NCBI RefSeq assembly: GCF_963924675.1
Contig: NC_089235.1
Span: 60,260,220 to 60,324,219 of the forward strand
Length of the DNA: 64,000 nucleotides
Direction: 5' to 3'
Source: Phocoena phocoena
Taxonomy: Eukaryota; Chordata; Mammalia; Artiodactyla; Phocoenidae
The position numbers and the translations under genes were made by a program. Positions within the stretch are counted from its first letter, which is position 1. Every line of letters starts with the position of its first letter. The notes below the pieces were generated by a model. The model saw only the letters and a list, made by a program, of their open reading frames with translations. It made no database searches and was not told the DNA's origin. Below, in pieces: positions 34,045 through 44,074 of the stretch.

Positions 34045-34300
34045 AGTAACAATTCTCAAAGTGTCCACAGACTTATGGGTATCCCTGAGACACTTTCAAG
34101 GAGTCCAAGAGGTCAAAACTATTTTCATAATAACATTAAGACTTTAGTTGCCCCTTTCACTTGACATTGGCACTGATGGTGCAAAAGCAATGGGATCTAA
34201 AAGGCATCAGGCTTCCTTGAAGAAATAGCTGAGTCAGGGACTGGGCCAAGGTAGGTACAAGATGAGCTGAGAACTTATGCCAGAAAGTAAGAGAGTTTTT
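34045..34300 (+). mobile_element. hAT (Charlie-like) transposon relic, 5' part
   Basis: AACAATTCTCAAAGTGTCC is the diverged left terminus. TATCCCTGAGACACTTTCAA and GAGGTCAAAACTATTTTCAT follow the expected 5' non-coding order. CACTGATGGTGCAAAAGCAATGG begins the transposase-related part. The element resumes at about 36000 after inserted DNA. Confidence 0.72.
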
Positions 34301-34618
34301 GTTTTCCCTGCTGGCGCAGTGGTTAAGAATCCGCCTGCCAATGCAGGGAACACAGGTTTGAGCCCTGCTCCAGGAAGATCCCACATGCCACGGAGCAACT
34401 AAGCCCGTGCACCACGACTACTGAGCCTGCGCTTTAGAGCCTGCACACCTAGAGCCCGTGCTCCACAACATGAGAAGCCACCGCAATGAGGAGCCTGCGC
34501 ACCGCGACGAAGAGTAGCCCCCGCTCGCCGCAACCAGAGAAAGCCCGCGCGCAGCAATGAAGACCCAACACAGCCAAAAATAAATTAATAAAATAAGCTT
34601 TTAAAAAATTAAAAAAAG
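34301..34618 (+). mobile_element. CHR-type SINE, long form, older copy
   Basis: The head GTTTTCCCTGCTGGCGCAG is mutated and the copy carries the longer body ending with GAAGACCCAACACAGCC and an AAATAAATTAATAA tail. It is more diverged than the short SINEs here. The target duplication is not clear. It interrupts the hAT relic. Confidence 0.88.
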
Positions 34619-35241
34619 AAAAGTGCTCAAGAAAAGAGAAAGTGATTGGGACATGTCACAAAGACACAGGAAGGAGCTCAGAGGGCTCCCACTGGCAAGA
34701 GCTGGGACAATTTTAGCACCCAAATAATTAAGTACAGGAATGTATTGTAAACAACTGGAAAAATAAGAATGCATGAGTGTATATCAATAAAATGTAGATA
34801 CATAGAGGAGATATATAGAATAGGCATATACATATATATTTTGTAACCACCATAATAAAGGTTAGATCAAGTAAGAATCACCAATAGATGCAAAATCTCA
34901 TCAATGGATAAGAAATAGGATATTTGCATGGTCTTAAGGTGTCTCCCCACAGATTACTAATTGAGGTAAAGGAGAAAAATAAAGCACAGTAATTATACAG
35001 TGGAGACCACACCCTAACTGGTGATCACAATTAACATTACCAGCGAAAGACATATGGCTATGGGGGGCCCCAAGACATGGCTCCTGAGAAGGACACCTAT
35101 GCAGGATTCAGGCCTAGAATGCATAATCAGGATCTAATCACAATGCAACATTAGACAAAAACAAAATAAAGATCTTTTTTTTTTTTTTTAAAGGAGGCAT
35201 AGAGGAGTGTGGCCTTTACTCTCAAAATATGTCAGTGTCTT

Positions 35242-35503
35242 CAGATGTAGAAAACAAACTTATGGTTACCACGGGGGAAAGGGAGATTGGAATTGACATA
35301 TACACACTACTATATATAAAATAGGTAACTAATAAGAACCTGCTGTATAGCACAGGGAACTCTACTCAACACTCCGTAAGGACCTATGTAGGAAAAGAAT
35401 CTAAAACACTATGGTATATGTATATATATAACTGATTCACTTTGCTGTACAGAAGAAACACAACATTGTAAATCAACTATACTTCCAATAAAATTTTTTT
35501 TAA
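35242..35503 (+). mobile_element. 5'-truncated L1 3' end nested in L1M
   Basis: The sense 3' terminus shows ATGGTTACCACGGGGGAAAG, GCTGTATAGCACAGGGAACTC and AACTGATTCACTTTGCTG, and ends with AATAAAATTTTTTTTAA. An exact 13-bp duplication, ATGTCAGTGTCTT, flanks it (35229-35241 and 35504-35516). It differs in sequence from the L1 end at 8318, so it is another subfamily. Confidence 0.88.
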
Positions 35504-35577
35504 ATGTCAGTGTCTTAAAAGAAAAAAAAATTTGTGGAAGTATATTCCAAATTAAATGAGGCTAAAGAGATAAGAGA

Positions 35578-35635
35578 ATTAAATGCAATACCTGACTCCA
35601 CACTGGATCTTGTGGAGTCAGGTATTGCATTTAAT
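35578..35635. repeat. Perfect 25-bp inverted repeat, 8-base loop
   Basis: The left arm is 35578-35602, the loop CTGGATCT is 35603-35610 and the right arm is 35611-35635. All 25 positions pair, including GCAATACCTGACTCC with its complement. The left arm and loop read as normal L1M 3' UTR. The right arm is an added inverted copy. Confidence 0.95.
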
Positions 35636-35999
35636 ATCTGACTCCTCATTTAATAAACGACCTCATCAGGTCAACTGACAAAACCAGAATATAGGCAATA
35701 AAAATACGGTATCAGTGTAACTTGATAAAGTTGATAAAAGTACTGTGGTTATTCAAGAGAATATCCTTCTTCCTAAGAAATGCAGACTGAAATATTAGGG
35801 ATAAATGACAATTATATATGTAACTAACCCTCAAATGATTCAGGAAAAAACCAAAAAGGAGTGGGGGAGAGGGGAAATGATAAGGCAAAAGGAGCAAAAG
35901 ACAAACAAATGGTGAATCAAAATAGAAAGTATATGTTCTTGGTATGATTATCAGTTTTGAAAGTTTTTGAATTTTAAAATTACTTCCAGGTAAAAAGTG

Positions 36000-37245
36000 A
36001 CCCCCCCGGAAAGCAATAATAAGTCAAATCTCTGGTACTTTCATGTAAGTTCAGGCACTGCCACCAAATGATACTAGTAGCCATTGTATCACTTTCTTCA
36101 CCACCACATACAATTCTTTTAAAAGCCAGTTTCATTTTAAAATGTCGTTGATGAAGCAATACAAATTATTAATTTATTAAGCCTTGGCCCCTGGGTACAT
36201 GTCATTTTAATATTTTCTGTGATGAAATGGGAAGTCCGCATAAAGCACTTCTGCTGCGTGCAGAAGCGTGATAGCCGTCTTGAGCGGAAGCACTTGTGCA
36301 ATGGCTTGCGTGCGAGTGAGCTGGATTAACTGGGCTTTTTTTCCCCGCAAAATTCCCTTTTGGCTGAAAGAATGACAGACAAACTGTGGTTATTCAGACC
36401 TGAATATTGGGTACTTTCTCAAAAATGAATGAAATGAGAATGTCATTTCAGAGACAATGACAGTGTTTTTGCCACTAATAAAATTTAAGTTTTCATGTGA
36501 AAATTAAGATAGAAAACTTAGTGTCTGCCACCATGAGCTGGACAGTGTCCCAGTGCTTAAATATTTTTCTGAAGAGATGGGTGGTGATATTGAGCACTGA
36601 TTTTGTATACTGTCAGTGAAGTGTGGGAACATCTGGAAGATGTGCATCGCTCAGGAAATCAATATTTCCCAAATGACCAATGCACGACGATACAAAAATC
36701 ATGCATGGGTAAGAGACTACTAAGTGCAAGAGATACTAATGGATCTTAAAGTATCTGAGCATGAAAATTTATTATCAAGTTTTCAGATTTCAAAAAACTA
36801 CTACTTGTTGAGTTTGGGCATAATATCAAAGAAGAATTTCCACAATTATCTGAAGACTTTTAAATACTCCCCCCCTTTTCCTACTTCACATCTTTTCTTC
36901 ATTTACTTTAACCAAAATAAAATATTACAACAAAGTGAATGCAAAAGCAGATATGAGAATCTAGCTGTCTCCTATTAAGCCAGATAAAGAGAAATTTGCA
37001 AAAATATAAAACAACATCGGTCTTTTCACTAAGGTTTCTGGTTTCAGAGAATACAATCATTTTCATTTTTAAAACATACCATTTATGTTCATATGAAATA
37101 GGTTTCTTGTTGCGATATTTAAATAAATGTATAATTTTTTTAATTTATCAGTTGTAAGTTCTAATAAGATATCTACATAAACCAAAGCTCTTTGAGGTCC
37201 TCAATAATTTGAAAGCGTTAAAAGAGGGTCCTGAGATCATTTTGC
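36000..37245 (+). pseudogene. hAT (Charlie-like) transposase relic, 3' part
   Basis: This continues the element starting at 34045. GATACTAGTAGCCATTGTATC, TCGTTGATGAAGCAATAC and GATGAAATGGGAAGTCCGC to AAAGCACTTCTGCTGCG encode the middle of a hAT transposase (the EMGS...HKALLL area). Near the end, 36780-36980 translates in part to the hAT C-terminal dimerisation region (FPTSHLF is visible in an 84-codon ORF at 36724-36978). 37190-37245 is the 3' terminal region (CTCTTTGAGGTCCTCAATAA). Frameshifts and stops prevent any product. The family is hAT; the subfamily name is my best recollection. Confidence 0.75.
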
Positions 37246-38074
37246 GTTCTTGGTGGGAAGGGTGGAAAGAAAACCCAGGTGCCTGCCCTCACACTTTGGC
37301 AGCCAAAGCTGCCCTTGGAGGCTACCTCTACAGACGCTTTCATTAACCACTCCAGACCGTCTAGGGCAGGCACATGACCTAAGCTGGGCCAACTGGACTT
37401 TCTCTTCTGGAGTTTTAATTCTCAAATGAAATGAAACCATGACAGAAGATATTCATTCTACTTTTTGAGAAGATCTGGAGTTTCCTGGTTCCTCTCTCTT
37501 CTAAGTCTGATTTCTCCAGTCCTCTTTTCCGTCCCATGAAGCACCTTATAGCAGGACAAAGCATTTCTTTTTCCCCCTCCCGATTTCAGCCTACATAGGA
37601 TTCTGTTGCTTGCTACCCAGAATACTCAGTGATACATTAATTTCTCACTTTACCTTTGTGTTTTCTCCATGCAGAAGTTCTGGCTTCCTTTGTGTTTTCT
37701 CCGTGCAGAAGTTCCGCTTTTTACATCGAATCCTTTGTGTCCTGATTGTGAAAGCTTTGCTCTTTGCCTCAGGGCAATGACCAAGAGCGTTGCAGCCTGC
37801 TCCTCTAGTCAATCTTAACGAGTGGGATCCAGGCTAAAAAACCACCAGTGCTGGTGAGAAACATGGCTGCTAAGGCATTTCCTGCTCATCACGGTTAAAT
37901 GCTTCTTCACCTGGAGGAGCCCACGCCATTTCCTGTTTAGCCAATTAAAGCCCGATGTTCGGTTTTAATTTGAAGTATCTGGAAACATTCTCAAAACTAA
38001 AAGAGGCTCTAAAAATAACATGATGGTTTTGTTGTTATTATTACTATACAGTAAATGGAGAATCAATGGGACCT
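37246..38074. other. Mostly unassigned; short tandem duplication
   Basis: GGGCAGGCACATGACCTAAGC at about 37363 suggests an old LTR or MER repeat, but I cannot name it. A 34-bp tandem duplication lies at 37653-37720. Confidence 0.45.
37653..37720. repeat. 34-bp tandem duplication, two copies
   Basis: CCTTTGTGTTTTCTCC starts both copies (37653 and 37687), and GCAGAAGTT follows in each. The copies differ at only a few positions. Confidence 0.92.
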
Positions 38075-38190
38075 CCTGGAATCAGAAAACCAGAATTACT
38101 GTTCTAACTTTTCAACTGGCTCAAGGTATGTCATTGAACAAGGACTAGATGATCTCAGGAGCCCTTCCAGCTCTAAAGTTATATAATTTA
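38075..38190 (+). mobile_element. MIR fragment
   Basis: GGACTAGATGATCTCAGGAG and CCCTTCCAGCTCTAAAG are the 3' MIR blocks. Confidence 0.65.
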
Positions 38191-38264
38191 AAGTTTAGCA
38201 GAGCATCACTAGCTATCACTTCCCTCTCCACACCTCCCTAAACAAAAAATCAATGCCACCTTTT

Positions 38265-38480
38265 CCTAGCGGTGCTGCTGGGTAGTTAATAGGTCCACGC
38301 AGAGTCCCAAACCTGAGCAAAGTGCCCTCACTTCTCTGAGTGTCAATTTTCTCATCTGAAAAATGGGAATGATGGTATCAAGGCATTGTTTTGTGGATAA
38401 TGAGGTAGCGTGCATAACCCATTTAACACAGAGCCTGTAATAGAACAAATGCTTAATGAAGGCTATCCACAATTGTACTA
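38265..38480 (+). mobile_element. MIR relic
   Basis: CACTTCTCTGAGTGTCAATTT, CTCATCTGAAAAATGGGAATG and CACAGAGCCTGTAATAGAAC are sense MIR blocks in order. The 83-codon opposite-strand ORF is a frame through it. Confidence 0.8.
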
Positions 38481-38873
38481 TAGCTACAGCAGAACGTAAT
38501 CTCCACGGATTAGTCATCCTGTCACTGCAGACAGCTTGCTATTTCTTCTTCCGTAATTCTAAATGCAAGTTACCTACAACTTGGAAAGAGTTAGGCTAAG
38601 TTTATCACTTTGCATAGAATCAGCAAAAACAGCAATAGGATGTACTGTCAGTGAGTAATGGCATGTATTTGTAAAGGATCAGAGTTCCTTGCAAAGAAAT
38701 GGAAGGATTCAGAACCCCATCTAGAAAAACACTTTCGCTGCTGAAAACTGATCTGTTTGCAAACCTTCAGTCCATCACTGCACTGAGAGGTGGCTCAGGA
38801 AACAAACCAAGAGAGCATCACGGGCAAAGAGCTCACATTCAAAAGGAGCTGCCTCTTTGTCTTTCTTGGTCCC
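38481..38873. other. Unassigned intergenic sequence
   Basis: A 75-codon ORF (38699-38926) runs into the LTR and has no motif. Confidence 0.45.
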
Positions 38874-39269
38874 TGTTACGGACTCAATTGAGTAGCCCTG
38901 CCCTCCCCCCCAGATTCATATGTTGAATCCCTAAGCCCCAGTATTTCAGAAGGTAAATATATTTGCAGATACGGTCTTTAAAGAGGTAATTAAATTAAAG
39001 TGAGGTCTTTAGGGGGAGCCTAGTCCAATATAGCTGGTGTCCTTATAAGAAGAGGAAATCTGGACACAGACGTGTACACAGAGGAAAGACCACATAAAGA
39101 CAGAAGAAGAAGATCACCATCAAGCAGTGAGGCCTCAGAAGAAATCAACTCTGCCAACCAGCCCCTGATCTTCAACTTCCAGCCTCCACAACTGTGTGAA
39201 AATAAATCTCTGTTGTCTAAGCGAGCCTGTCTGTGGTTTTCGTTATGGCAGCCCTAACAGACTAATACA
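38874..39269 (+). mobile_element. MaLR (MST/MLT1A-like) solo LTR
   Basis: It runs from TGTTACGGACTCAATTGAG to GACTAATACA, so it has TG...CA ends. Internal order is complete: ATTCATATGTTGAATCCCTAA, GGTCTTTAAAGAGGTAATTAA, GTGTCCTTATAAGAAGAG, CTTCAACTTCCAGCCTCCA and GTGAAAATAAATCTCTGTTG with the AATAAA signal. The flanking pentamers are GTCCC (38869-38873) and ATCCC (39270-39274), a nearly perfect duplication. There is no internal retroviral sequence. Confidence 0.88.
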
Positions 39270-39274
39270 ATCCC

Positions 39275-39350
39275 TAAGGCCTAGAAAAGTGTCTGGCACA
39301 CAGTAGGTGTTTAATAATTATTTGTTAAATGAATACAAGAATAAATGAAA
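39275..39350 (+). mobile_element. L2/MIR-type 3' end fragment
   Basis: GTGTCTGGCACACAGTAGGT followed by GTTTAATAATTATTTGTTAA is the shared L2/MIR 3' end. Confidence 0.55.
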
Positions 39351-39899
39351 CAGTTGACAGCCAACATCCAGGTTCTAAAGAAAGCTACTCCCAGACCACA
39401 TCCAGCTACACTAGACATTTATTTACAGCCAGCAGAAAACAGCCACACAGGCACGTCTGGAAGTTCATCCAACTTCCAGCTCTATCCTTCCTGAGACTCA
39501 GAAGATACTTTGCACAAAAAGTCTCAGGGGCAAAGGCAACATTATTCCAGCAGAAGAATTTGTCTAGTATCCACTGGAGTCAGGACCAGGGCAATTTGGG
39601 AATCAAGAACATAAAAAGAAGCAGCTGCTTCTCATCTCTGAAGCAAAAGATGACAATTTTATTGTCATGTCACTGAGTCTTGTCCAACTAGAAACCTCTC
39701 AAACTATTTGGAAGCACCCATGGGCATCAATGGAAATGCAACATGAGAGCAGTCAGCTTTGATGACTCCCAAAAGCACCACAGCTCAACTGGTAGATTGC
39801 CATCTTTTCTAAAAGTCTCCATTCCTTCTCTTTTTCCCTTTCATGGATGTGGATCCTGAGGCTAGTAGGGTGAAGCAATCTGCCTAGGTCCTAAATTAG
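39351..39899. other. Unassigned intergenic sequence
   Basis: A 115-codon + ORF (39329-39676) starts in the L2/MIR tail and lacks any recognisable motif. It is not called. Confidence 0.5.
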
Positions 39900-40450
39900 T
39901 TAGCGGGTATCAATTAAGCTGCTTTCACAGGCAGATAAAAGCAGTAATGATTCAAGCAGCTGTAAACAATTAGGAAATTTACTGGTTCACAGAACTGCAA
40001 GTCCAGGAGTGATATATCATTTAGGATTACTCTTATCTAGAAGCCCCAAAGTATGCTCAAGGATTCAGATTCCTTCTGTCAGCCATTCATGGTTTCAGTG
40101 TTACCCTAAAGATAGCTCCTTTCATGGTCATGAGATGGTGGCTCCTTATTTCACATTTAGTAGTCAAAAAGAATCACTTTAAGAAAGTGTCCCTAAAGGG
40201 TAAGCAAGAACATTTTTAGAATTCCCAGCAGACTTCACCTCATTTCTCAGTGGCGCAGTTTGGGTTCACGTGGTCAACCAGTGCTTGGCAAAGGAGGATA
40301 GGATTATCTTAAGCCAAACAGGCATATTCCTAAACCAGAGAGATGCTGCTCTCTTAAGGAGGAAGGCAGAAAGTATGCGAGGAAGGCAATCAACAAGGTC
40401 CACGAGGGTGACCCAACTGGAGTTTGAACAAGGTCTATCTCGTACCAATG
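39900..40450. mobile_element. Old interspersed repeat, family uncertain
   Basis: AATTTACTGGTTCACAGAACTG, AAGTCCAGGAGTGATATATC and GTTCACGTGGTCAACCAGTG occur in the order of a mammalian MER/LTR-type repeat I cannot name. Opposed 60- and 106-codon ORFs cross it. Confidence 0.4.
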
Positions 40451-40620
40451 GCCATGCTCTTTCCTGTCTACAATGTTATTTCTTATCTGAAAAAACTTTA
40501 AAACGTATTAGCCAAGTAAATGAAAAAATGGTTAGTCCCATTGTTAAACAACTTTTTTCTCACACAAGAATGGCAGCATGGTTACTTTAGTGAATTTCTC
40601 ACTATTAAAAGAGGCTACAG

Positions 40621-40828
40621 GGCTTCCCTGGTGGCGCAGTGGTTGAGGGTCCGCCTGCCGATGCAGGGGACACGGGTTCGTGCCCTGGTCCGGGAAGATC
40701 CCACATGCCGAGGAGCGGCTGGGCCCGTGAGCCATGGCCGCTGAGCCTGTGCGTCCGGAGCCTGTGCTCTGCAACGGGAGAGGCCACAACAGTGAGAGGC
40801 CCTCGTACTGCAAAAAAAAAAATAAAAT
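40621..40828 (+). mobile_element. CHR-type SINE
   Basis: A complete sense copy runs from GGCTTCCCTGGTGGCGCAG to a CAAAAAAAAAAATAAAAT tail. B-box-like GGGTTCGTGCCC is present. The flanks AAAAGAGGCTACAG (40607-40620) and AAAAGAGGTTACAG (40829-40842) are a 14-bp duplication with one mismatch. ORFs of 60-89 codons through it are artefacts. Confidence 0.94.
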
Positions 40829-40842
40829 AAAAGAGGTTACAG

Positions 40843-41599
40843 TATAGAAAGTTCTGATTTTCCTAGAACTTTCAAGAATAACTCAAGATCCTTCTGTATA
40901 AAAACCATCTCCTCCCTTGCCCCAACCTTTTGTACATTAAATGTAATTGGGGCTACTCTAGAAGACTAGAAGCCACTATTTTATTACAAAGAGTACTTTG
41001 CTGCTCATTAAAGTAGATACAGAACACTTAAGGAAAGCTCAGTAAATTATCGGCCCGGGTTCTCAGGAGGAGACCATCATGACTGCCAACCTCGTGCTCT
41101 GACCTGAGGGGCATCCCTGGGGGGTGTGGCGGGGGCATGCTGGGGAAGCTCTAGCTCCTTCCTCCAGAAGTCTTGGCACTGGAGGCTGCTTTCTTTGGGC
41201 CCTTTGTTTGGCTCAATCATGATCCTCTCTAGAGTTTGCAGCAGCCGAGAGCAAGTGAGACAAATGAAGAAATTAGAACCATACTCAGGTTCACCAAACC
41301 TTGAGCCCCCGCCCAGAAGGGCCCACTGAGAGGATCCCATGTACAACCCACAGCACTTGAGCACCTATCATATCAGGTTAGTTTCAAAAGCGTGGGCTTC
41401 CGTAGAGCAGAGGAACACGGTTCAGGAAGGAGAAGGGTCAACGTCCCCCAAAAGATAAAGGTGCCACAAGCAATCCCAAATCCAGACAAGAACCTAAATC
41501 CAAATTCCACCCTCAAAGCAGCTTCTTCCCCTCAGTTCTTTTATTCTATGAATGGCTTCACCATCTGCCCATCACTCAAGCTTGAAGCCTCACAGTCAG
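40843..41599. other. Unassigned intergenic sequence
   Basis: A 95-codon minus-strand ORF and a 67-codon plus-strand ORF overlap at 41077-41364 without motifs. Confidence 0.45.
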
Positions 41600-42260
41600 G
41601 ATGAGGGAGTCCTGTCTCTCGTCCTCCATTCCTAATCAGCTGTCAAGACCTGTCAGTTGTGTCTCCCTGACACCTCTTCTTTCTGCCTCTTCCTCTCCAT
41701 TCTATTTGCCGTCACCCTAATTCAGACCCTCATTGACTCTTGCTTGGATTATTGAAATGGCCTCATAACTGGTCTATCCACCTCCCATCTCTCTGCTGTT
41801 CGAGTCACTCTCCTGATTGTGGAATTGATATTCAGATAGCACAGCTCCAATTCTGTCATATCCCCGCTTGAAAGACTTCAGTGAGTCTTCTTTTCCTACA
41901 AAAATAAACCCCAACCCTTATCCTAGCATTTGAGATCCGGGGTGTTCTGACATCCCCAACTTCATCTTCGAACCCTCCTCTGTTTATAATCATTCATGCA
42001 GGGCTTCTCAGGATTGCTCAAGCATGCTTCCCATTTCCCTCTCCAGCCGCTACCCAGCAATCAGCCTGTACCTGGAACCCTTCAAATTCCCATTTCCAGC
42101 TGCCATCCACCCTCTGAGATCCAGCTCCAATGCCATGGCCTTTGAGGTCACACTTACCAGTTGTGACCTTGCCATGCCATCCTCTGAAAATCCAGAAGGC
42201 GCTACCTTTCTCTTATTGCATTCACACTTCTATTTTTCAAATATAAGCCATAGTTTTCCC
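41600..42260 (+). mobile_element. L2 LINE relic, sense
   Basis: CTTGCTTGGATTATTGAAAT, CCTCATAACTGGTCTATCCA, GAGTCACTCTCCTGATTG, CATGCTTCCCATTTCCC and TGGAACCCTTCAAATTCCC are L2 C-terminal coding and 3' blocks in sense order. The 87-codon ORF at 42024-42287 is a piece of the relic frame plus chance extension. Confidence 0.75.
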
Positions 42261-42261
42261 A

Positions 42262-42720
42262 TTGTATTCAACTCGTTTATTCATTAATTCAACAAATATT
42301 TATTGAGTAGACTATTATTGTTGCTGTAGACACTAGGGATACAATAATGAATGCACAGAATAGGCAAAAACCCTGCTTAGAGGTTACATTAGAGGGGAAA
42401 ATAATAATATTGAAAAGAAAAATCTGTAATATATTAAATAGTGGTGAGTGGTAAAGAGGAATGCTAAAGCAGGGAGCCCTTCACAGGAAGGGTTTGATGT
42501 CAGGAAAGCACCAACTATGATGGTGACTTGAGTGAAATTCTGAAAGAAGTGAGGGAACAAACCATGCAGATATCGTGGGAGAAGAGCACCCAAGGCAGAA
42601 GGAACAGAAAATGCAAAGCCCTTGAAGCAGAAATTTGCCTGGTACGTTCAAAGAAAAGAGATGGGACGTAAATGGAATGAATCAAGGCTGAGTAACAGAG
42701 CGTCCCTGAATACAAAGATT
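42262..42720 (-). mobile_element. L2 LINE relic, antisense
   Basis: TTTATTCATTAATTCAACAAA starts a reversed L2 3' end. AGTGGTGAGTGGTAAAGAGG, GTGAGGGAACAAACCATGC, GATATCGTGGGAGAAGAGC and CAAGGCAGAAGGAACAG follow in order. It directly abuts the sense L2. Confidence 0.8.
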
Positions 42721-42769
42721 GTGTTTGAAGGAAAAGATGGAGATACAGTAGAATCTTCCTCCAAAGTAG

Positions 42770-44060
42770 ACATGAAATGATACTGACTGAATTAATGAAT
42801 ACCTTAATTCATTTTTTCATATTTACGCTTACACGTGGACTCTTTTTTTTTTTCTTTGAGAATTCTCATTACTTCTTTTCACGCAGGCCTACAGGAAATC
42901 AGCTTCCTCCATTTTTTATTTGTGTTGAAATGTCTATTTCATTTTCACTTATAAAGGATATGTTTTTCAGGGTTAAGTATTCTATGTTGCCATCATTTTC
43001 TTTCAGAGACTTAAATCTCCTTTCCATTGCATCCTGACTTCTGTACTTTCTGTGAAAAAGTCAGCTGATTACCTCATTGAAGTGATGTTGAAGTTTGATC
43101 CTTTCAACTCTGGATGCTTTTCAGATTTTCTCTTTTTCTTGTTCTTTCAGAAGCTTATCCTGAAGCGTCTAGATGTGCTTTTCTTTAGATTTGTTCTGCC
43201 TGGGATTCACATACATTCTTGCATCTTTGGGCTGATATCAATTATCCATTTGGGGAAATCCTTAACCACTTCCTCTTCGGATATTGTGATGCTCACTTTC
43301 TTGTAAGATGGCAGTTATACATATATTTGGTGTTTTCATTGTCTCTCGTGTCTTTTATGCTCTTTCCCATACTTGACATTTTTGTTTCTCGCCACTCTCA
43401 ATCTGAGGATTTCTATTTATTTATATTTTCCAGTTTACTAATCTCTTCACCTATGCTCACTCAGCTGCTAAATCAATCTTTTAAATTCTTAAATTCAGTC
43501 ACTGTGTTTTTTGGTTTTATGGTTTCCATTTGATCCTTTTTTTTTATATAGATTTCAGGATTTTGGTGAAAGTTTCCATACTGTCATTTATTTTCTTGAA
43601 CACATTAATGACAGTCATTTTAAAGTCTATATCTGACTAGTTCCAATTTTGAATCATCTGTATTTCTGTCCTATTACTCATTTTTCTCTGTGTCCTATTT
43701 TGGGTAGGACTTACAATTTTGGGGGGTTTTTTGTTTGTTTGGTTTGGTTTGGTTTTTGTGGTACACGGGCCTCTCACCGTTGTGGCCTCTCCCGTTGCGG
43801 AGCACAGGCTCCAGACGCGCAGCCCCAGTGGCCATGGCTCACGGGCCCAGCCGCTCCGCGGCATGTGGGATCTTCCCGGACCGGGGCACGAACCCGTGTC
43901 CCCTGCATCGGCAGGCGGACTCCCAACCACTGCACCACCAGGGAAGCGCGGACTTAAAATTTTTGATTGAATGCCAGATATTGCATATGAAAAACTGTAA
44001 ACACTTTGGATGATGTTATTTTCCTGCAGAGATGATGTTACCCAGTCAAATGGCCGGTAG
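42770..44060 (-). mobile_element. L1M 5' region/ORF1 relic, antisense, part 1
   Basis: GAAATGTCTATTTCATTTTCA, TGTCATTTATTTTCTTGAAC, CTGACTAGTTCCAATTTTGAA and TGATTGAATGCCAGATATTGC are blocks of the 5' UTR to ORF1 area of an old L1M read on the opposite strand. The SINE at 43721-43949 interrupts it. Several 84-104 codon ORFs on the + strand reflect its low stop density and are not genes. Confidence 0.75.
43721..43949 (-). mobile_element. CHR-type SINE in L1M
   Basis: Antisense copy with a (TTTGG)n-like tail (GGTTTGGTTTGGTTTTTG) and CACCAGGGAAGCG end. The flanks GGACTTACAATTTT (43707-43720) and GGACTTAAAATTTT (43950-43963) are a 14-bp duplication with one mismatch. Three ORFs of 83-102 codons are artefacts. 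Confidence 0.93.
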
Positions 44061-44074
44061 CCAAATAGGACATG

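Larger units (their letters stand above)
34620..35995 (+). mobile_element. L1M-type 3' UTR inside the hAT relic
   Basis: GACACAGGAAGGAGCTCAG, GGAGACCACACCCTAACTGG, GTGATCACAATTAACATTAC and, at the end, TTTTAAAATTACTTCCAGG are blocks of an old L1M 3' UTR in sense order. A younger L1 3' end (35242-35503) and a T-run (about 35177-35189) interrupt it, and a perfect hairpin lies at 35578-35635. No coding frame. Confidence 0.7.
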
